Positions 1 to 12,700 of a stretch of DNA of 64,000 bases are shown piece after piece. How positions within the stretch are numbered: the first letter of the stretch is position 1; each line of letters begins with the position of its first letter. Made by a program: the position numbers and the translations under genes. This DNA comes from Blasia pusilla (taxonomy: Eukaryota; Marchantiophyta; Marchantiopsida; Blasiales), in assembly GCA_050084515.1 (NCBI GenBank), contig CM114274.1, positions 36,394,001 to 36,458,000 on the forward strand. Direction: 5' to 3'. The notes under the pieces were generated by a model that was given only the letters and a program-made list of their open reading frames with translations, was not told the origin of the DNA and ran no database searches.

Positions 1-330
1 CCAACACGAGACGAATCGTATCCATCATTCATCCGTCGAAACGGTTGCTTTGATGAAGGACAGATACCCATGTAGTGTATTTGGGCACGCTCTTTGAAGA
101 CCTGGAAATACTGCAAAGCATGTCAAGATTGCAGAAAACAGTCGCACATTTCCGAATTCCGCACTGACCCTCACTGATAGGAACAGGTCGACCAGAGAAA
201 TCTCATAATTTGAGGGACGACAATCGACCTCAAGATCCCACTACTCCTCCACCTCTTCCTCTTGTAACTTTTGTCATTCTGCTCCTGGCTGGTTACTCTC
301 CCATCAACTTCGCAACACAGCAGCTTCCTA
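1..330. other. Flanking DNA, no gene seen
   Basis: I see no convincing gene here. Short overlapping reading frames on both strands show no recognisable family. The stretch ends where similarity between the two related Helitron copies (H1 and H2) begins, so it is probably the pre-insertion flank of H1. Confidence 0.5.
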
Positions 331-673
331 GGAGAGCCGCTCCCACAAAGAGCAATGAGCCAAGTCAAGAAGAAAATCCAATTGCGTCAACAGCGGGTTC
401 CGATCCCCGCCCACTTGATCCGAAGCCAACGACCCTGCCCTACTGACGTAGGCCTCCTAGATGTTTGGGAACAGGGGGCTTCCGGATTTTATTTATGAAA
501 ATAGTTTTTTCCGTGCCCAGATCTTGTTCTCTTACAAATATCATAGCCTTTTTTTTTAGGTGAGCTTTATGAAATTATAGTTACGTTTTTCTTACTTGAA
601 ATATCTAATTTATATTGATAATTTAATCTGCTCTTGTTAAATTTGCAGTGTCGGATTGAGCCTAACTTACGCC

Positions 674-1099
674 ATGTCAACTCTCGCATTGAGCTACAAG
701 AGGTCGTTAATTGTGAAAGAAATTGTAATAATTACGAGTCCTGAATATGTGGTAGAGAGAGATGAGCATAGATTTTCATTATCTCGCTCACAACGAAAAC
801 GAAAATTGTTTGATGTGGACTCCAAATTTTCTGCTACTATTTCAAATGGTTTCAATGAGACTGAGGAGGTTAGAGAAGTCTCAATAGGCCAGAAAATTTT
901 GATTACTCTCAATAGTAATAAGAGTTACTCTATAGATAGTTGCCCTCTTGAAGATCTTGACGATGGGGAATATTCTTCTACTTCCCTCTATAATTCAGAG
1001 GGATGGTATGTTGGTGATGAGTTCGACCTGGAATATAGGCGTGTGGATTATGCGGATTTAGACATTAGTGACGATAGTCGAGATATTGGAGATAAGTAG
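674..1099 (+). CDS. Helitron H1 accessory ORF A, unknown function
   Basis: This is an intact frame of 141 aa starting at the ATG just after a splice-acceptor-like TTTGCAG. It is collinear with the 142-aa frame at 29414-29842 in H2, with substitutions spread along the length, so it has been kept open in both copies. The protein has a short basic stretch near residue 40 (RSQRKRKLFD) and a very acidic C-terminal half rich in Asp, Glu, Ser and Tyr. It contains SPEYVVERDE, echoing the SPEYVP repeats of accessory ORF B downstream. I do not recognise the family. It could be an exon of a larger spliced protein or a captured host fragment. Confidence 0.55.
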   Translation: MSTLALSYKRSLIVKEIVIITSPEYVVERDEHRFSLSRSQRKRKLFDVDSKFSATISNGFNETEEVREVSIGQKILITLNSNKSYSIDSCPLEDLDDGEYSSTSLYNSEGWYVGDEFDLEYRRVDYADLDISDDSRDIGDK

Positions 1100-1377
1100 C
1101 CAAAAGAGTACTATATATTGTTTATATTCAATTAATCATCAAAAAACCATCTTCGTTTTGTTGTCAGATATGTCTGTTTGAGATTGCTGAGTTGAGCAAA
1201 CGATCATGTTTCATTTCTTTGGGAGTGGAGTGACTCAAAAAAGTAAGTCTTCTCTGCTTGTGTACTAATATTCATATGTGGAGATTTAGTATCCTTTTTT
1301 ATTGAGTATTTATTTTATTATTTTCAAATATTTATTTTATTTAAATAATTGTATGGATAATGCAGGATACTTTATAA

Positions 1378-1953
1378 ATGAGTGTTGAAGATTTACGCTT
1401 TAGCGATGGTGAGTTCTACGTTCCTCTTGATGAACAAGAAAGGGATTATACACCTATAGATGTCGACATCGTAGAGGTAATACAAATAGCAAGTCCGGAG
1501 TATGTTCCATCGCCGATCATTGAAAATAGGAATAATGCTTCAAGTCCTGGCTATGTTTCATCACCGATTTTTGAAAACCGGGATAAGGCTTCAAGTCCTA
1601 GCTATGTATCATTGCCGATTTTTGAAAATGGGATTAATGCTCCTAATGTTAGTATTAGCCCTTTGAGAAATGATTAGAGTTGTAGTTGTGATGAGAGTGC
1701 ATCTAGGATTTTAACCACGCCTGTGGTGAATCATCATTCTATTTCACAAGGAGTAGTTGGAGGTCAAGAGGGAGAAGAAGATACAGATTCCACACATGAT
1801 TGCATCCCTTCCTCGGACCCTATAGCATCTAGCCATTCATTTGTACGTGATTGTTGCGGGTTGGGGTCATGAGAAATTAGTGATTGTCATACAATTTGCT
1901 CGGAGGACTCAAGTGAGATGAGTACGGCTAAGTCTCATTTCCCGTTAGAATGA
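1378..1953 (+). pseudogene. Helitron H1 accessory ORF B, interrupted
   Basis: This is the counterpart of the intact 191-aa frame at 30119-30694 in H2. In H1 a TAG at 1675-1677 ends the frame after 99 codons, and a TGA near 1869 interrupts the remainder. The N-terminal part carries three imperfect copies of a motif of about 16 residues of the form SPxYVPxPIxEN, followed in the H2 form by a Ser-rich acidic tail. A splice-acceptor-like AATGCAG lies about ten bases upstream of the ATG, so it may be an exon that follows ORF A. The function is unknown and I know of no named domain with this repeat. Confidence 0.5.
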
Positions 1954-2138
1954 TTTTCCCATTTCAGATTTTTATAAAAACTTAAGTTATGTGTTGCTCT
2001 ATTTTTTATATAGAATATAATATTCACGTACCAAGACTTGAGTTTAAGCTTTTTTGCAAGTTTGTTTCTTATTTTTCCTAATATTTTTTGATATATTGTC
2101 AATATATATTTTTCTTGGATGGTTGATTTTGTCACAAG

Positions 2139-3385
2139 ATGGATGAATCTCAAGAGGAACCATCGAGGCGGAATGAAAAAAGACCATTCACAGACATCAC
2201 CAATGTAGTTGTTTTACCTAATGTGGAGCATGATCATCACATTTCATGTAGTCCACCATCTTCTAAGAGGATTTCGGAGGAAACAGAGAAGCTTGCATAT
2301 AAGAAGGCTAGAAGGGTTGTATCTCAAAGAAACAGAAGGGCGCTTCAAGATATGCGATTTGTAACTCATTCAACGACTTTGTCATCTCCACTGTAAGGAT
2401 GCTTTGCATTATGATTATATAATGATATCGTAACCATATGTGCACACTCTAGATTTGTTGTGTGACTTTAATATCTTTCATGTTTGTGCTATAGACTTCC
2501 AAATCCATCAAACCCGCAACAATTACGTGATATACATCAAATTGTGAGAGCTCAAGGACAAAAGCGAAGACATGCTAAATTAGTTCAATTGAGATCTACT
2601 GAAGCTATTGTGAATGTTCCTTCAATGGAAGAATTACAACCACCCATTATCGATGACTCATCTGCCACAAATAGTAGAAGGTATTTATTTATGTATAACA
2701 TTTCTACCTTTTCTTATAAATATATTTAGAATTATATTTCCTATTTTGACTTTTCTTATTCTTTGTCCAGGTTGGGAGCAACACCTACCAATGGCAATCT
2801 TTATGCTTCAATAGACACAACATCATCTCCAATGTATGTTTCTTCCACTTATTAATTTCTTATTTTTTATTGGTCTTTTTTAAGTTGAATTTTTTAATAT
2901 AATTATTATGACTTGATTTTTATAAATATTTTTTTTCTCAATCTTCCACTTCCGTCCAACCCCCGAGGATTACATGCTATGCTTCAAGTTGCACGAGCAC
3001 AAGGCCAGAGAAGGAGGCACAATCTTCTTCGTACAGAAGAAGTCGAGGCCATGACTACTGATGACTTTCATGCTCAAGCTAATATAAGGTATGAATGATT
3101 TCTAATCACAACATTTTTTGCAGGCCAATAATGGTACATCATGAAGTTGAAGCTATTCCAAACTCTAGGATTGTGGTCGTACCATCTCCAATGTATATTT
3201 CTAAACTGTATATTCAAATTATAATATAGATATGTTTATATGTATATTTATTTTTATTATAATCATATATATTAATTTCTTAACCTCTACTTTCAGTCTT
3301 CCAGTTCATACCAATCCTCTACGATTATGTCACATCCGTCAAGTAGCTTGAGCTGAGGGCCAAAGAAGAAGACGTGCTCATTTGG
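2139..3385 (+). pseudogene. Helitron H1 RepHel N-terminal exons with repeated basic module
   Basis: The first exon (ATG at 2139, donor near 2394) starts MDESQEEPSRRNEKRPF. Short exons follow that alternate between spacers ending Ser-Pro-Met/Ile and a basic module. The module reads roughly LPxPSNPxxLxxxxQxARAQGQRRRH and occurs at about 2495-2580, 2943-3030 and 3298-3385, each after an AG acceptor and in the same phase. The third copy holds a TGA at 3349-3351 where H2 has CGA (Arg). The Lys/Arg-rich ends suggest nucleic-acid contact or nuclear targeting, but this is inference. The region leads directly into the zinc-finger and Rep part of the Helitron protein. Confidence 0.7.
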
Positions 3386-6163
3386 ATGAAGTACATGAGT
3401 TTAAAGATGTTGGCGATCCGTTGATAAGGAGTGATGCCAATGGATCTAATCATGAAGGCCTCATGAAAGTGAATGAAGACAATGTACATGCCTCAATTCC
3501 AAATGTGAGATCCAGAAGGGTTGTGAACTTGAAAAAGTTGCTTAATATTGCACGTATTCCTAACTTTGAAGAAAAGTACATTCGAATTCTTAGGTTGGGA
3601 GACCATATTGATAGTATGACTAGCCGTTTTAGTGTTGGAATTATGAATGTTATTTGTCCGAGTTGCAATGCTCTATATTGGAAGTGTGAGAGAGTGAAGT
3701 ATACTAGGTTTATAAGCTCGCCTTTTGGTATGTGTTGTGGGTATGGTAAGATTCAATTACCATATTTGACAGCTTCACCTTCTATACTAGTAGAATTGCT
3801 TTCTGGTAGGAGTTCAAATAGTCTTCATTTTTTGCGCAATGCACATGCCTATAATAGTGCTCTTCAATTGGCATCTACTGGCGCCCATGTGACAGAGCAA
3901 CGAGGTGGTACAAGAAACTTCAGGATTCAAGGTGGTGTATATCATTCTATTGGACCTCTTCATGCTGAAAGTGGTGCTCCTCCACAATTTGCGCAGATTT
4001 ATATTCATGATGATGAGCATCAGATGGAATATAGAATAAGGATTATGAGTGGAGATTATCGAGATCAATTGAGGCCAGAGATCTTAAGGGGATTACAAGA
4101 TATGTTACATGCCCATAATCCATATGTGGCTCTATTTCGAAATGTGGCTATTGATCCATGTAATTCTGACTTCCATATTGTTCTTAAGGGTAGTAAGCGA
4201 GGTCTCGATGCCAAATGATACACCTTGCCTGTTGCTTCAGAGATTGCAGCTATCTTGCCGGGAGATGGGAGTGAGCCAGTAGAAGGACGTGATATTATTG
4301 TTCGCTTACATGGAGGAGGGATTCGTCGTCTATCAGATATGAATGAATCCTATATCCCATTGGACTTTGTTTTGCCTTTTGTTTATGGTGAAGCAGGTTG
4401 GCATCCAAGGATAGCTTTGCAAGTGCAACATGATCATAGAGATGATGCGCCGTTAAGAGGGGATGCTATCATGGAGGAGGATGAAGATGATATTGTACAA
4501 GGGGGAATGGAAGGTGAAGTTACCACTCATGAGGCGAGTTCAAAGACCATTACATCTTTACAATTTGCTTCATTTAGACTTCAAATGAGCTAACGCTATG
4601 GATAATAATCGGTTGCTGAGGTTTGGTCGTCTTACTCAAGAATATATGGTGGATATGTATGCGACTATTGAAATGCAGCGGCTAACTTGGATACGATTGC
4701 ATCAAAAAGAGTTGAGAGCTGATTTATACCAAGGTGTCAAAGATGCCATGACTCGGCATGATGTGAACGGTCAAGGCTTAGGGAGACGTATTATCTTATC
4801 TTCGTCTTTCATAGGAGGACCCCTTCACATGCATCAATTGTACCATGATGCTATGGCCATTGTGAGACATTTTGGGAAGCCTGACTACTTTTTGACTATG
4901 ACTTGCAACCCTAAATGGCCTGAGATTACTTCTGCTCTGCTTCATGGGCAATCAACGTCTGATCGTCTTGACCTGGTTGTACGTGTTTTCCAAAAAAAGA
5001 AGAAGGAGTTATTGAGACTTATATTGGATAAGCATATTTTGGGTCGAGTAGTAGGATGCATTCATATAGTCGAGTTCCAAAAGAGAGGGCTACCACATGT
5101 GCATATCCTAATTATTCTTGCTTCTGAGGATAAGCCAAGGACAACCTCTGATTTTGACGATATTATATTTGCTAAGATCCCCAATCCTATCACTCATCCT
5201 AGGCTACATTCTACTGTAAGAAATTGTATGATTCATGGTCCGTGTGGAGTAACACATCCAACTGCACCTTGCACGGATAAAACGACAAAAATATGTTCCA
5301 AAGGATACCCAATGCCCTTTGCATCAATGACAATGGAGAATGAGGATGGATATCCTATTTATAAGAGGTAATTCATTGGTTTTGTTTTTTATTTCATGAT
5401 TTAATGCTCTTTTATTAGTGTGCTATATATTTCCTCAACTACTAACAAGCTCTATATGTGTTTATGCAGGCGTGATAATGGCAGATTGATTAATAAGTCA
5501 AATCATGACTTCGATAATCGTTGGGTGGTTCCATACAATCCAATGTTATGTACTTTATTTGATTGTCATATAAATTTGGAGATAACAAATAGCATCTTGG
5601 CTGTAAAGTACTTTTATAAGTATGTATACAAGGGATCTGATGCCATATCATATACCTTGGCAAACACTACATCATGCGAGGATACTATTGATGAGACATC
5701 ATTATATCTTGATGCAAGGTATTTCGATCCTTCTATCTTTCAAGATCTCCCTATTTTTTCCTATGATATTATGTGGGAGCCTAACAATATTTATATTGTG
5801 TGGTATGAAGGTATGTTTCTTCTTCAAAAGCATGTTGGCGAATCTTCAAGTTTAGTCTACATACAGAGCAACCAAGTATTATGAGTTGATTGTTCATCTT
5901 CCAGACACTCAAATGATATATTTCATGGGCAAGATTCATTGGGTAATATTCTGGAGCGAAAAAAGGAAACCACTCTCACTCAATGTTTTGCAACAAATGT
6001 TTATGATTCGACTGCGCGACAATATCTTTATTTGGAGTTCCCTTCTTATTACTCTTGGAATAAGAAGCAATGGCATCTGCGTAAACGTGCAAGAAAAGGA
6101 TGTGGACATCCTATTGGACGTTTATATATGACAAACCCAAGTAAAATTTCTATTCTCTGTTAG
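3386..6163 (+). pseudogene. Helitron H1 Rep (HUH nuclease) domain, broken
   Basis: A Cys-rich segment comes first, with CPSC near 3655 and CCGYGK near 3733, as in the zinc-finger-like part of plant Helitron Reps. Rep motif 1 (FLTMTCNPKWPEI) lies at about 4889-4927. The HUH motif (GLPHVHILI) lies at about 5088-5113. The tyrosine motif (VKYFYKYVYKG) lies at about 5602-5634 and is intact. These motifs belong to the rolling-circle nuclease that nicks and rejoins Helitron ends. A TGA at 4216-4218 and a two-base deletion near 4588 compared with H2 break the frame. Introns are visible, for example between donor 5369 and acceptor 5469. Confidence 0.85.
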
Positions 6164-6251
6164 ATTACAATTATTAAGGCAAAATTTTAGTTAAAGTTAT
6201 AAACACATTCGTGCTTCCTTCGTAATATATTTTTTGGCTAATCCTAGCTAA

Positions 6252-8527
6252 AGGGGAGCGTCATTGGTTATGATTACTTCTCCATCATGTGAGAGGAGCT
6301 CAATCATATCAAGATTTGAGAACTATCGATGGTGTAGTTTATCCTACCTTCAAAGAGACTGCTATTCAAATGGGACTTTTGGAGGACGATAGAGAGATCT
6401 TTTCTTGCTTTGAAGAGGCGGTTGTCATTCGCACTCGCTATTCATTACGTCTACTCTTTGCCATCAGTCTTCTATATAATACACCTTCTCTTCCGGCTAT
6501 AGTGTGGGAACATTTTTTGGTTCCATTAATTGAAGATCTTCTACATCAAAAGCGTGAGGTAATATGCATGCCTTTTGTTAAGTTCATTTTTCTCTTACGA
6601 ATTTTTTAATGTATTTCATTTATGTTTTAACTTCTATATTTGTTCCTTGTAACAGAGAATTGGTATTCCGACCCTTCCATTGGATGTTCACATTATTAAT
6701 CTTGCGTTATTGGAGATCCATTACCATCTTCAAGATCATGGTAAGAGTATGGCGGACTTCCCCGACATGCCTCAACCAGATTTCCAAGCTCGTAATTTAT
6801 GTATTTCGCATCTAGAAGAGGAAGAGCTCTGCTACGATCATGATATGCTTTGTGAACGTGTGAGAGCAGGAGAGATATCTTTAAATGATGGACAACGAGC
6901 TATTTGGGAAGTTATTGTAATGCTTTTCGCGATATCTTACAAGATGCGCCACCTTCTGTAAGTGGATATTATGCATAGTAAATTTTAAGATGACTTTTTT
7001 ACTCTTTAAATCTCTTTAAGTTTTATTCTTTTTTAAGTGCATTTTTGTCACTAAAAATATGGATTTTCAGGAAAAACTTTTCTTTATCGATGGTCCTGGC
7101 GGAACGGGAAAAACCTTTTTGTACAACCTTCTTCTTGCAATGGTACGGAGCGAGGGTCATATAGCTCTTGCAGTTGCATCTTCAGGAATTGCCGCTTTAT
7201 TATTGGATGGAGGTCGTACTGCTCATTCTCGATTCAAGATTCCTATTCAAGTACATGAAAGCTCCACTTGCAAGTAAGTCTAGATTTAAGATTTTGTTTC
7301 CTTTTACTTTATAATTATGGCATGCATATTATTGTTATATTCTTAGATTTATCCTTCATAAATGTTCCTCACATATTGTTTTGTTATCTATTTTCTAGCC
7401 TATCGGTCAATAGTCATATGGCCCGCCTTATACAAAAGGCGAAGTTGATCGTGTGGGATGAATCTCCTATGACCCATCGTCATGCATTCGAGGCCGTTAA
7501 TCGTACTTTCCAAGATATCATGGGTTTGATGGATACTCGATTACGAGACTTGCCTTTTGGGGGGAATATCATTTTATTCGGTGGTGACTTTCGACAACTT
7601 CTTCCAGTTGTCCGTCGTGGAGATCGTGCTACAATTGTGCGTGCAACATTGAGGAGATCTCTTATTTGGTCTGACGTGAGATTATTGAAACTCACTACCA
7701 ACATGAGAGTTAATACTTTACAAGGTATTTAAGAATTAACCTAATATTTTTCCTTTTTCATTTCATGTGGTTTTTTTTAATTTTTAATATGTACTCATTT
7801 CTTGATCTTATATTTTTTTAGGATATGCACGAGAAGAGCAAGAAGCGTTTGCAACGTGGTTATTAGAGATAGGAGAGGGTCGAGTACCATTACATTTGGA
7901 CCTTGGAGAGGATTTTATACAAGTTCCGGATGCGATAATTGTAAAAACGACAAGGATGAATGATCTCATTGACGTTGTTTATGGACATGATGTTAATAAG
8001 TGGAGTGACATTGATTTCTTGAGGGGTACATCCATTTTGTCAACCAAGAATACAACTGTGGATATTATAAATGCGGAAATCATGTCTCGATTTCCAGGAG
8101 AGGTAATATTTATGTTCTTGGATATCATTATTATATTTTCATTACCGGGACTCGGTTGGTGATAGCTGGCTTTAGTAGACATCTTATAGATGCAAAAATT
8201 ATCACATGAAAAAACATCGGAGGTAGAGTTTTCATTCCACGCATTCCATTGATTGCGTCTGATTTTGGCCTACCTTTTGATTTGCGACGATTTCAATTTC
8301 CTATACGTCCTGCTTTTGCAATGACGATTAATAAGTCTCAAGGTCAAACATTAGATAGAGTTGGTATCTACTTGCCTAATCCAATATTTTCTCATGGGCA
8401 ATTGTATGTTGCCTTATCAAGAATAGGCTCGAGGAATTCTATTCATATTATGACAGATAATGAAACGGCTATTAACAAAATAGGTGTTTACACTAGGAAT
8501 GTTGTATATAATGAAGGGCTAAATTAA
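6252..8527 (+). pseudogene. Helitron H1 helicase domain (Pif1-like SF1), broken
   Basis: Walker A (GPGGTGKT) lies at 7092-7115. Walker B (IVWDESP) lies at about 7448-7468, with Ser where H2 and H3 have Ala. FGGDFRQLLPVV lies near 7577-7612, and the C-terminal motifs INKSQGQT and YVALSR lie near 8326 and 8404. These are the ordered motifs of the Pif1/RecD-like helicase fused to Helitron Rep, which unwinds DNA during rolling-circle transposition. Several introns separate the blocks. A TGA near 6269, a one-base deletion near 6916 and loss of about 250 bp near 8146 make this copy non-functional. Confidence 0.88.
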
Positions 8528-8580
8528 AATTAAAATAACATTACATGTGTCAAGTGTTATATTGGTATGCTTTTTTAATA

Positions 8581-9791
8581 AATCTTAAAATAGAAAAGAT
8601 AAAGAAAACACATGTTTCCGATGGTATGGGGAGAACTTGGGTTATGTGTTGAGCTAGTCGGAATAATTTTGAAATTACGGATTCAATTGCTCAATCTGGC
8701 CAAAAGGAGGAGGCCAAAGGCTCTCTTTTGTATATGTATCTAAATTCTAAAATTTCCTTAAAATGCACCAGTTCCCAAAAAAACTATCCTGAAATTTATG
8801 TTTTCATGAGAACATATTATATAAATACCTTAAAAAGCTAATATCCGACCCTAAATTTAACTATTTATTGAGGCTCATCAATTTAACTAAGGTCAGTAGT
8901 TCTCCTTTAATAATTCTCCTTTAATAAATGCTCTAATATCCAAGCAGGATTAAGCGATTGGAGCCGACGGACTCGGACGGAGTTCTCTCGCGTCTACATG
9001 CGCCTGCCGGCCTAGTTTCTCACGGCACGAAATCCCCGGCGCTTAGTGCTCGTAGAAGGGAGTGTGTTAGTTTCCACGCGCCGGTGTTTCCCGACGGCCG
9101 GTTTCGCGGAGTGGTTTTCGAGGACTTGACCGGTTTTGGTTTTCACGGCGTCCGTGAGTTTCCCGCATTCCCAGATGTTTGTCGGGAACTCCAAAATCTG
9201 ACAGGACGCCGTTCGCCGTGGAGTCATTGGAAAGACTTGAGTCAGTGAAGCAGTGGACGCTCCGATTCTCGGGGTTGGGGAAGACCTTGACGTACATATG
9301 ATATGAGCAATAAATGGACTGTATGTTCTGTCGATGGGGAACGTGAGCGCTGGGCCCTGGGAGCTTTCTTCTTCCTCCCCCTTCGCTCCATCGCTGCTCC
9401 GCTCCGGTTGGGGCGTGTCGGTGCGCGAGTCCCGAGTGCCATCCGTTCTATCGTGTTGGTATTCAATCGCTTTTTTTCTCTCTCTATCTGGAGGGTTGCA
9501 CGCGGGAGAAGTGCGAAGCGGAGGACGAGGTCTCTTCTCCTGGGTTGACATGGGAGGCTTTCTCCCAAGCTCTCTCGAATTGTCCTTCTTATAGAGAGCC
9601 ATGCCTTCATCGCCTTTCCTGTGCATCTGTCTTCCGCCCCTCCCCAATCGATTGCATGCGAAGAGCAGAGCAAAGCAGAGCAGAGACGAGGAGAGGAGAG
9701 GTGAGGATTGAATTGAATCAGCTGTCTCTGAGCAACGCGTGAGTCAGGAGGCCACTCGGGTTGACTGGCAGCTAGGCAAGTCACACTAACG
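8581..9791. promoter_or_regulatory. Upstream region of the amidase gene
   Basis: AT-rich DNA up to about 8955 changes abruptly to CpG-rich sequence that runs to the amidase start. It includes a purine-rich run (about 9662-9705) of AGAGC and GAGGA units just before the gene. Open frames of up to 211 codons on the - strand (9012-9647) have the biased composition expected of chance frames in GC-rich DNA. I take the block as promoter plus 5' untranslated region. No TATA box or other specific element can be assigned. Confidence 0.5.
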
Positions 9792-12700
9792 ATGGAGTTG
9801 CGGCGATGGCCTACGATCCAACCACTTCTGCCTCACCTGGCAGCTGCTGTGAAGGTATGGACCTGGATGGTGTCAATTTGTCAGCTTCTGTTTGTTTTGA
9901 GTGACATAATTTTCCATTCGGAGGAGGACGATCGTTTCACACGATGGAGTTTCTGTTGTTGTCCGCACGATTTGTTGGGGTACATTGTCGTTTCAGAATT
10001 GCACTGTGCTTTGTGCACTCGCCATGGCCGTGTTTGAGGGGGAAGCTGTCCGTGGAGAATCCGTGCTTTGGCGATTCTGTGCCCAGCCCAATGTCAGCCC
10101 GTTGGCACAGCCCAGTGACAATGTTCTGATTTTCACAGACCAATGTCATGGGTGGTTTCAGAGTGGCGCGGGAAAGGAAGTGCTGGAGCATTACATGCAA
10201 AAGATCTACACCGGGGATGGAGAGGTGAATGCTGTGGTGGAATCTCTCGCACCTGATGTCCTTGGAAAAACTTCTTGCAGCTCTGGCTCCGCCAATTTCT
10301 TGCCGCTAGAAGGTCTGCCTTTTCTAGTGAAAGGTATACACCGCTCCAGCTTCATCAACGAAATTGAAGATGAAATATTATTCTGCGAAGTGAGGAGTGG
10401 TGTTTGTGGGGTTCAGTATGTTCAGCTGAATTGTAGTGAATCCTTTGGGTATAGCACTGTAGGGAATCTTTGCAGGTGTTCCACCAAATGCAAAGATTCC
10501 CAAAGGTGCTTCCAATGTGCACGATCAGGTCCACTGAGAGACTGTCAAAAATTCAAAATTGTGGAATGTGGAGTCATAGTATGTCAAGTTCTGCGACAAT
10601 CTTGACATTCGGGGAGCTAAGGCTGGGGTCATAATCACACATTTGGATGCGGATAAACTGACAGTTGTTGTCCTTGTCCAATGACAGACAATATGCACGT
10701 CAAAGGCTTCCACACAGTATGTGGAAGTAAGGATTTTATTAACAATCCTCCTGCAGAAGAAGACTGCAAATTTGTGGCACGTCTGAGAGAACTTGGAGGA
10801 ATTCCAGTGGGCAAGACCAACCTTCCTTATGTAAGGCTTTCATTTCGCATACTTCCCTGTTGATGAAAGACCTCATTGAGAGTTCAAAAAAATAATGATT
10901 GAGGGTTCGAAGTAAGACAATAACAACAGCAATTATTCCTACAAAGAAAGAACTTAATGCTTGGTTCGACTCTCCAATAATCTGTTCCTGACTTCAGTCC
11001 CATGTGCTTCAGCATGTTTCTTCGATAAGAGGAGACGGTTCGCATATTGGTGCTTTCTTATTTGTACCGAAAGTTTCCTTACTGCTCTCTCCCTAAATCC
11101 TGTACAGTGCCGTTAGATTGGGGGCATGTCGCATACTTCCCTGTTGATGAAAGACCTCATTGAGAGTTCGAAGTAGAACAATCACAACAGCAATTACTCC
11201 TAAAAACAAAGAACTTTTTGCTTGGTTCGACTCTCCAATAATCTGTTCCTGACTTCAGTCCCATGTCCTTCAGCATGGTTCTTCTGATAACAGGAGTCAG
11301 TTCTCATATTAGTGCTTTCTTATTTGCACAGAAAGTTTCCTTAGTGCTGTCTCCCTGAATCCTGTACAGTACCATTAGAGTGGGGGCAAGGAGAGTCACC
11401 TGCATAACAGTAGACCTACGAGTAGAAATACTTTCACGCACTTCCAGCACCAATGAGCTCTTGGAAGTCCAGAAGCGAATGTGAACTCTAGAGTAAAAAG
11501 GTGATTCACTGATCACACTTTGGAGAAGAAGAAAGACAAACTTGATAGAGAGAACGCAACATTGTAGGGCTCAGCATGTCTTGACTATGGTGTTGTGATT
11601 GGTGGTGTCTCTGTCCATTAGTTTGTGCGCTCCATGCACAATTAAACCCTCTTCTTTGTCTACAAACTTCATGTCGATCTTACTGTGCTCTACTTGTCTT
11701 TTATTTGTAAACAGTTAGGTATGGACGTCCAGACATATAATGATGTTTATGGAACAACAAACAACCCCTATAACGTACAACTCACAGCAGGAGGAAGTTC
11801 TGGAGGTTTGCTACAGATTCTCTTTTTTCAAATGTCGTTGATGTAAATTCAGGGTTGCTAGAGACGGTCGGCCCTTGGGTCTCTGTGACTCATCCCTTTC
11901 TCCAGTCAAATCGTTTGAGCTAGATGTACTTCCCTGAAGATTGAATCTATATTAGAGGAAACTGACTCAATGTTTGGACATGTTATCTTGCAGGTTCTTG
12001 TGCGGCTGTTGCAATAGGGATGGCTCCCTTTGCTGGTGAGTAATTGGATTTGTTGATTGTATGAAGATTTCCTTCTGAAGTATACAGTTTCTTTGCCAAT
12101 GCAAACAGAAGCCTGCAACCTGATGTGAAGTTGGTTTGATGCAACAGTTGGTAATGACCTCAACGGGAGTCTACGAATACCTGTAAGTACTTAGTTGTGA
12201 TGATTCAGTCCCCCACACCCTGTGCACATCAGTTGTCACAAAAACACACAAAATAACGGATATGTTAGATCATTGTTAAAACCCTACAGTATGCTACTGC
12301 CTCACAGATTATATATTCTCAATGAGAACCTGTCCTGTTAGGAACTCCTCCTCCAGTATCCCACTAAAGAAAGCAAGGCAAGAATGAGAACTAAATTCAG
12401 ACTAACGTAGCACATCAGATGCATGTCTACTCAACTTGAAGGATTGATTTAATTTTAACAGGGAAATCAGCATTTAACAGGGAAATGGATCTTCTGTCTG
12501 GCATAAATCTGATTGAGCTCTGAAGACCATCAGAAGGCGCCACCATAGATTAGGGGTGCGCATTAATAGCTACGTAGAAGAGTAGTCTGCTCCTTTCAAA
12601 CAGAGAGGAAAGAAAACAACTGGGATTGCAGATTGTTTACAAATAATGAGAGAAAGAACTGATCTCATCCACCTCTCATAGACCTCCTCTCTAAAGAAAG

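Larger units (their letters stand above)
331..8580 (+). mobile_element. Helitron H1, decayed and 3'-truncated
   Basis: This element carries Helitron Rep and helicase coding exons and is collinear with H2 (29030-37856) almost throughout. The 5' edge is set by the start of H1/H2 similarity at GGAGAGCCGCTCCC. The 3' edge is where similarity fades near 8580. The terminal hairpin and CTAG of H2 are missing, so the 3' end is lost. A segment of roughly 250 bp present in H2 (about 37075-37324) is missing in H1 near 8146, removing the start of the last helicase exon. Stops at 3349-3351, 4216-4218 and 6269-6271 and small deletions near 4588 and 6916 also interrupt coding. It is not autonomous. Confidence 0.88.

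Noticed and set aside
340-430. tRNA-like T-arm (GGGTTCCGATCCCC) near the H1 start, and its H2 counterpart near 29090
   Set aside because: No acceptor, D or anticodon arms can be placed at the right distances. The stretch is part of the shared Helitron 5' region.
9012-9647. 211-codon open frame on the - strand upstream of the amidase gene
   Set aside because: It lies in CpG-rich promoter-like DNA, overlaps other long frames on both strands, and is rich in Arg, Pro and Ser with no domain. It is best explained as a chance frame.
10334-10605. Read-through of the amidase exon 2 frame into the intron
   Set aside because: The frame stays open for about 90 codons past 10333, but the family match stops exactly at LVK and resumes in phase at 10688 with DNMHVKG, so the open stretch is intron.
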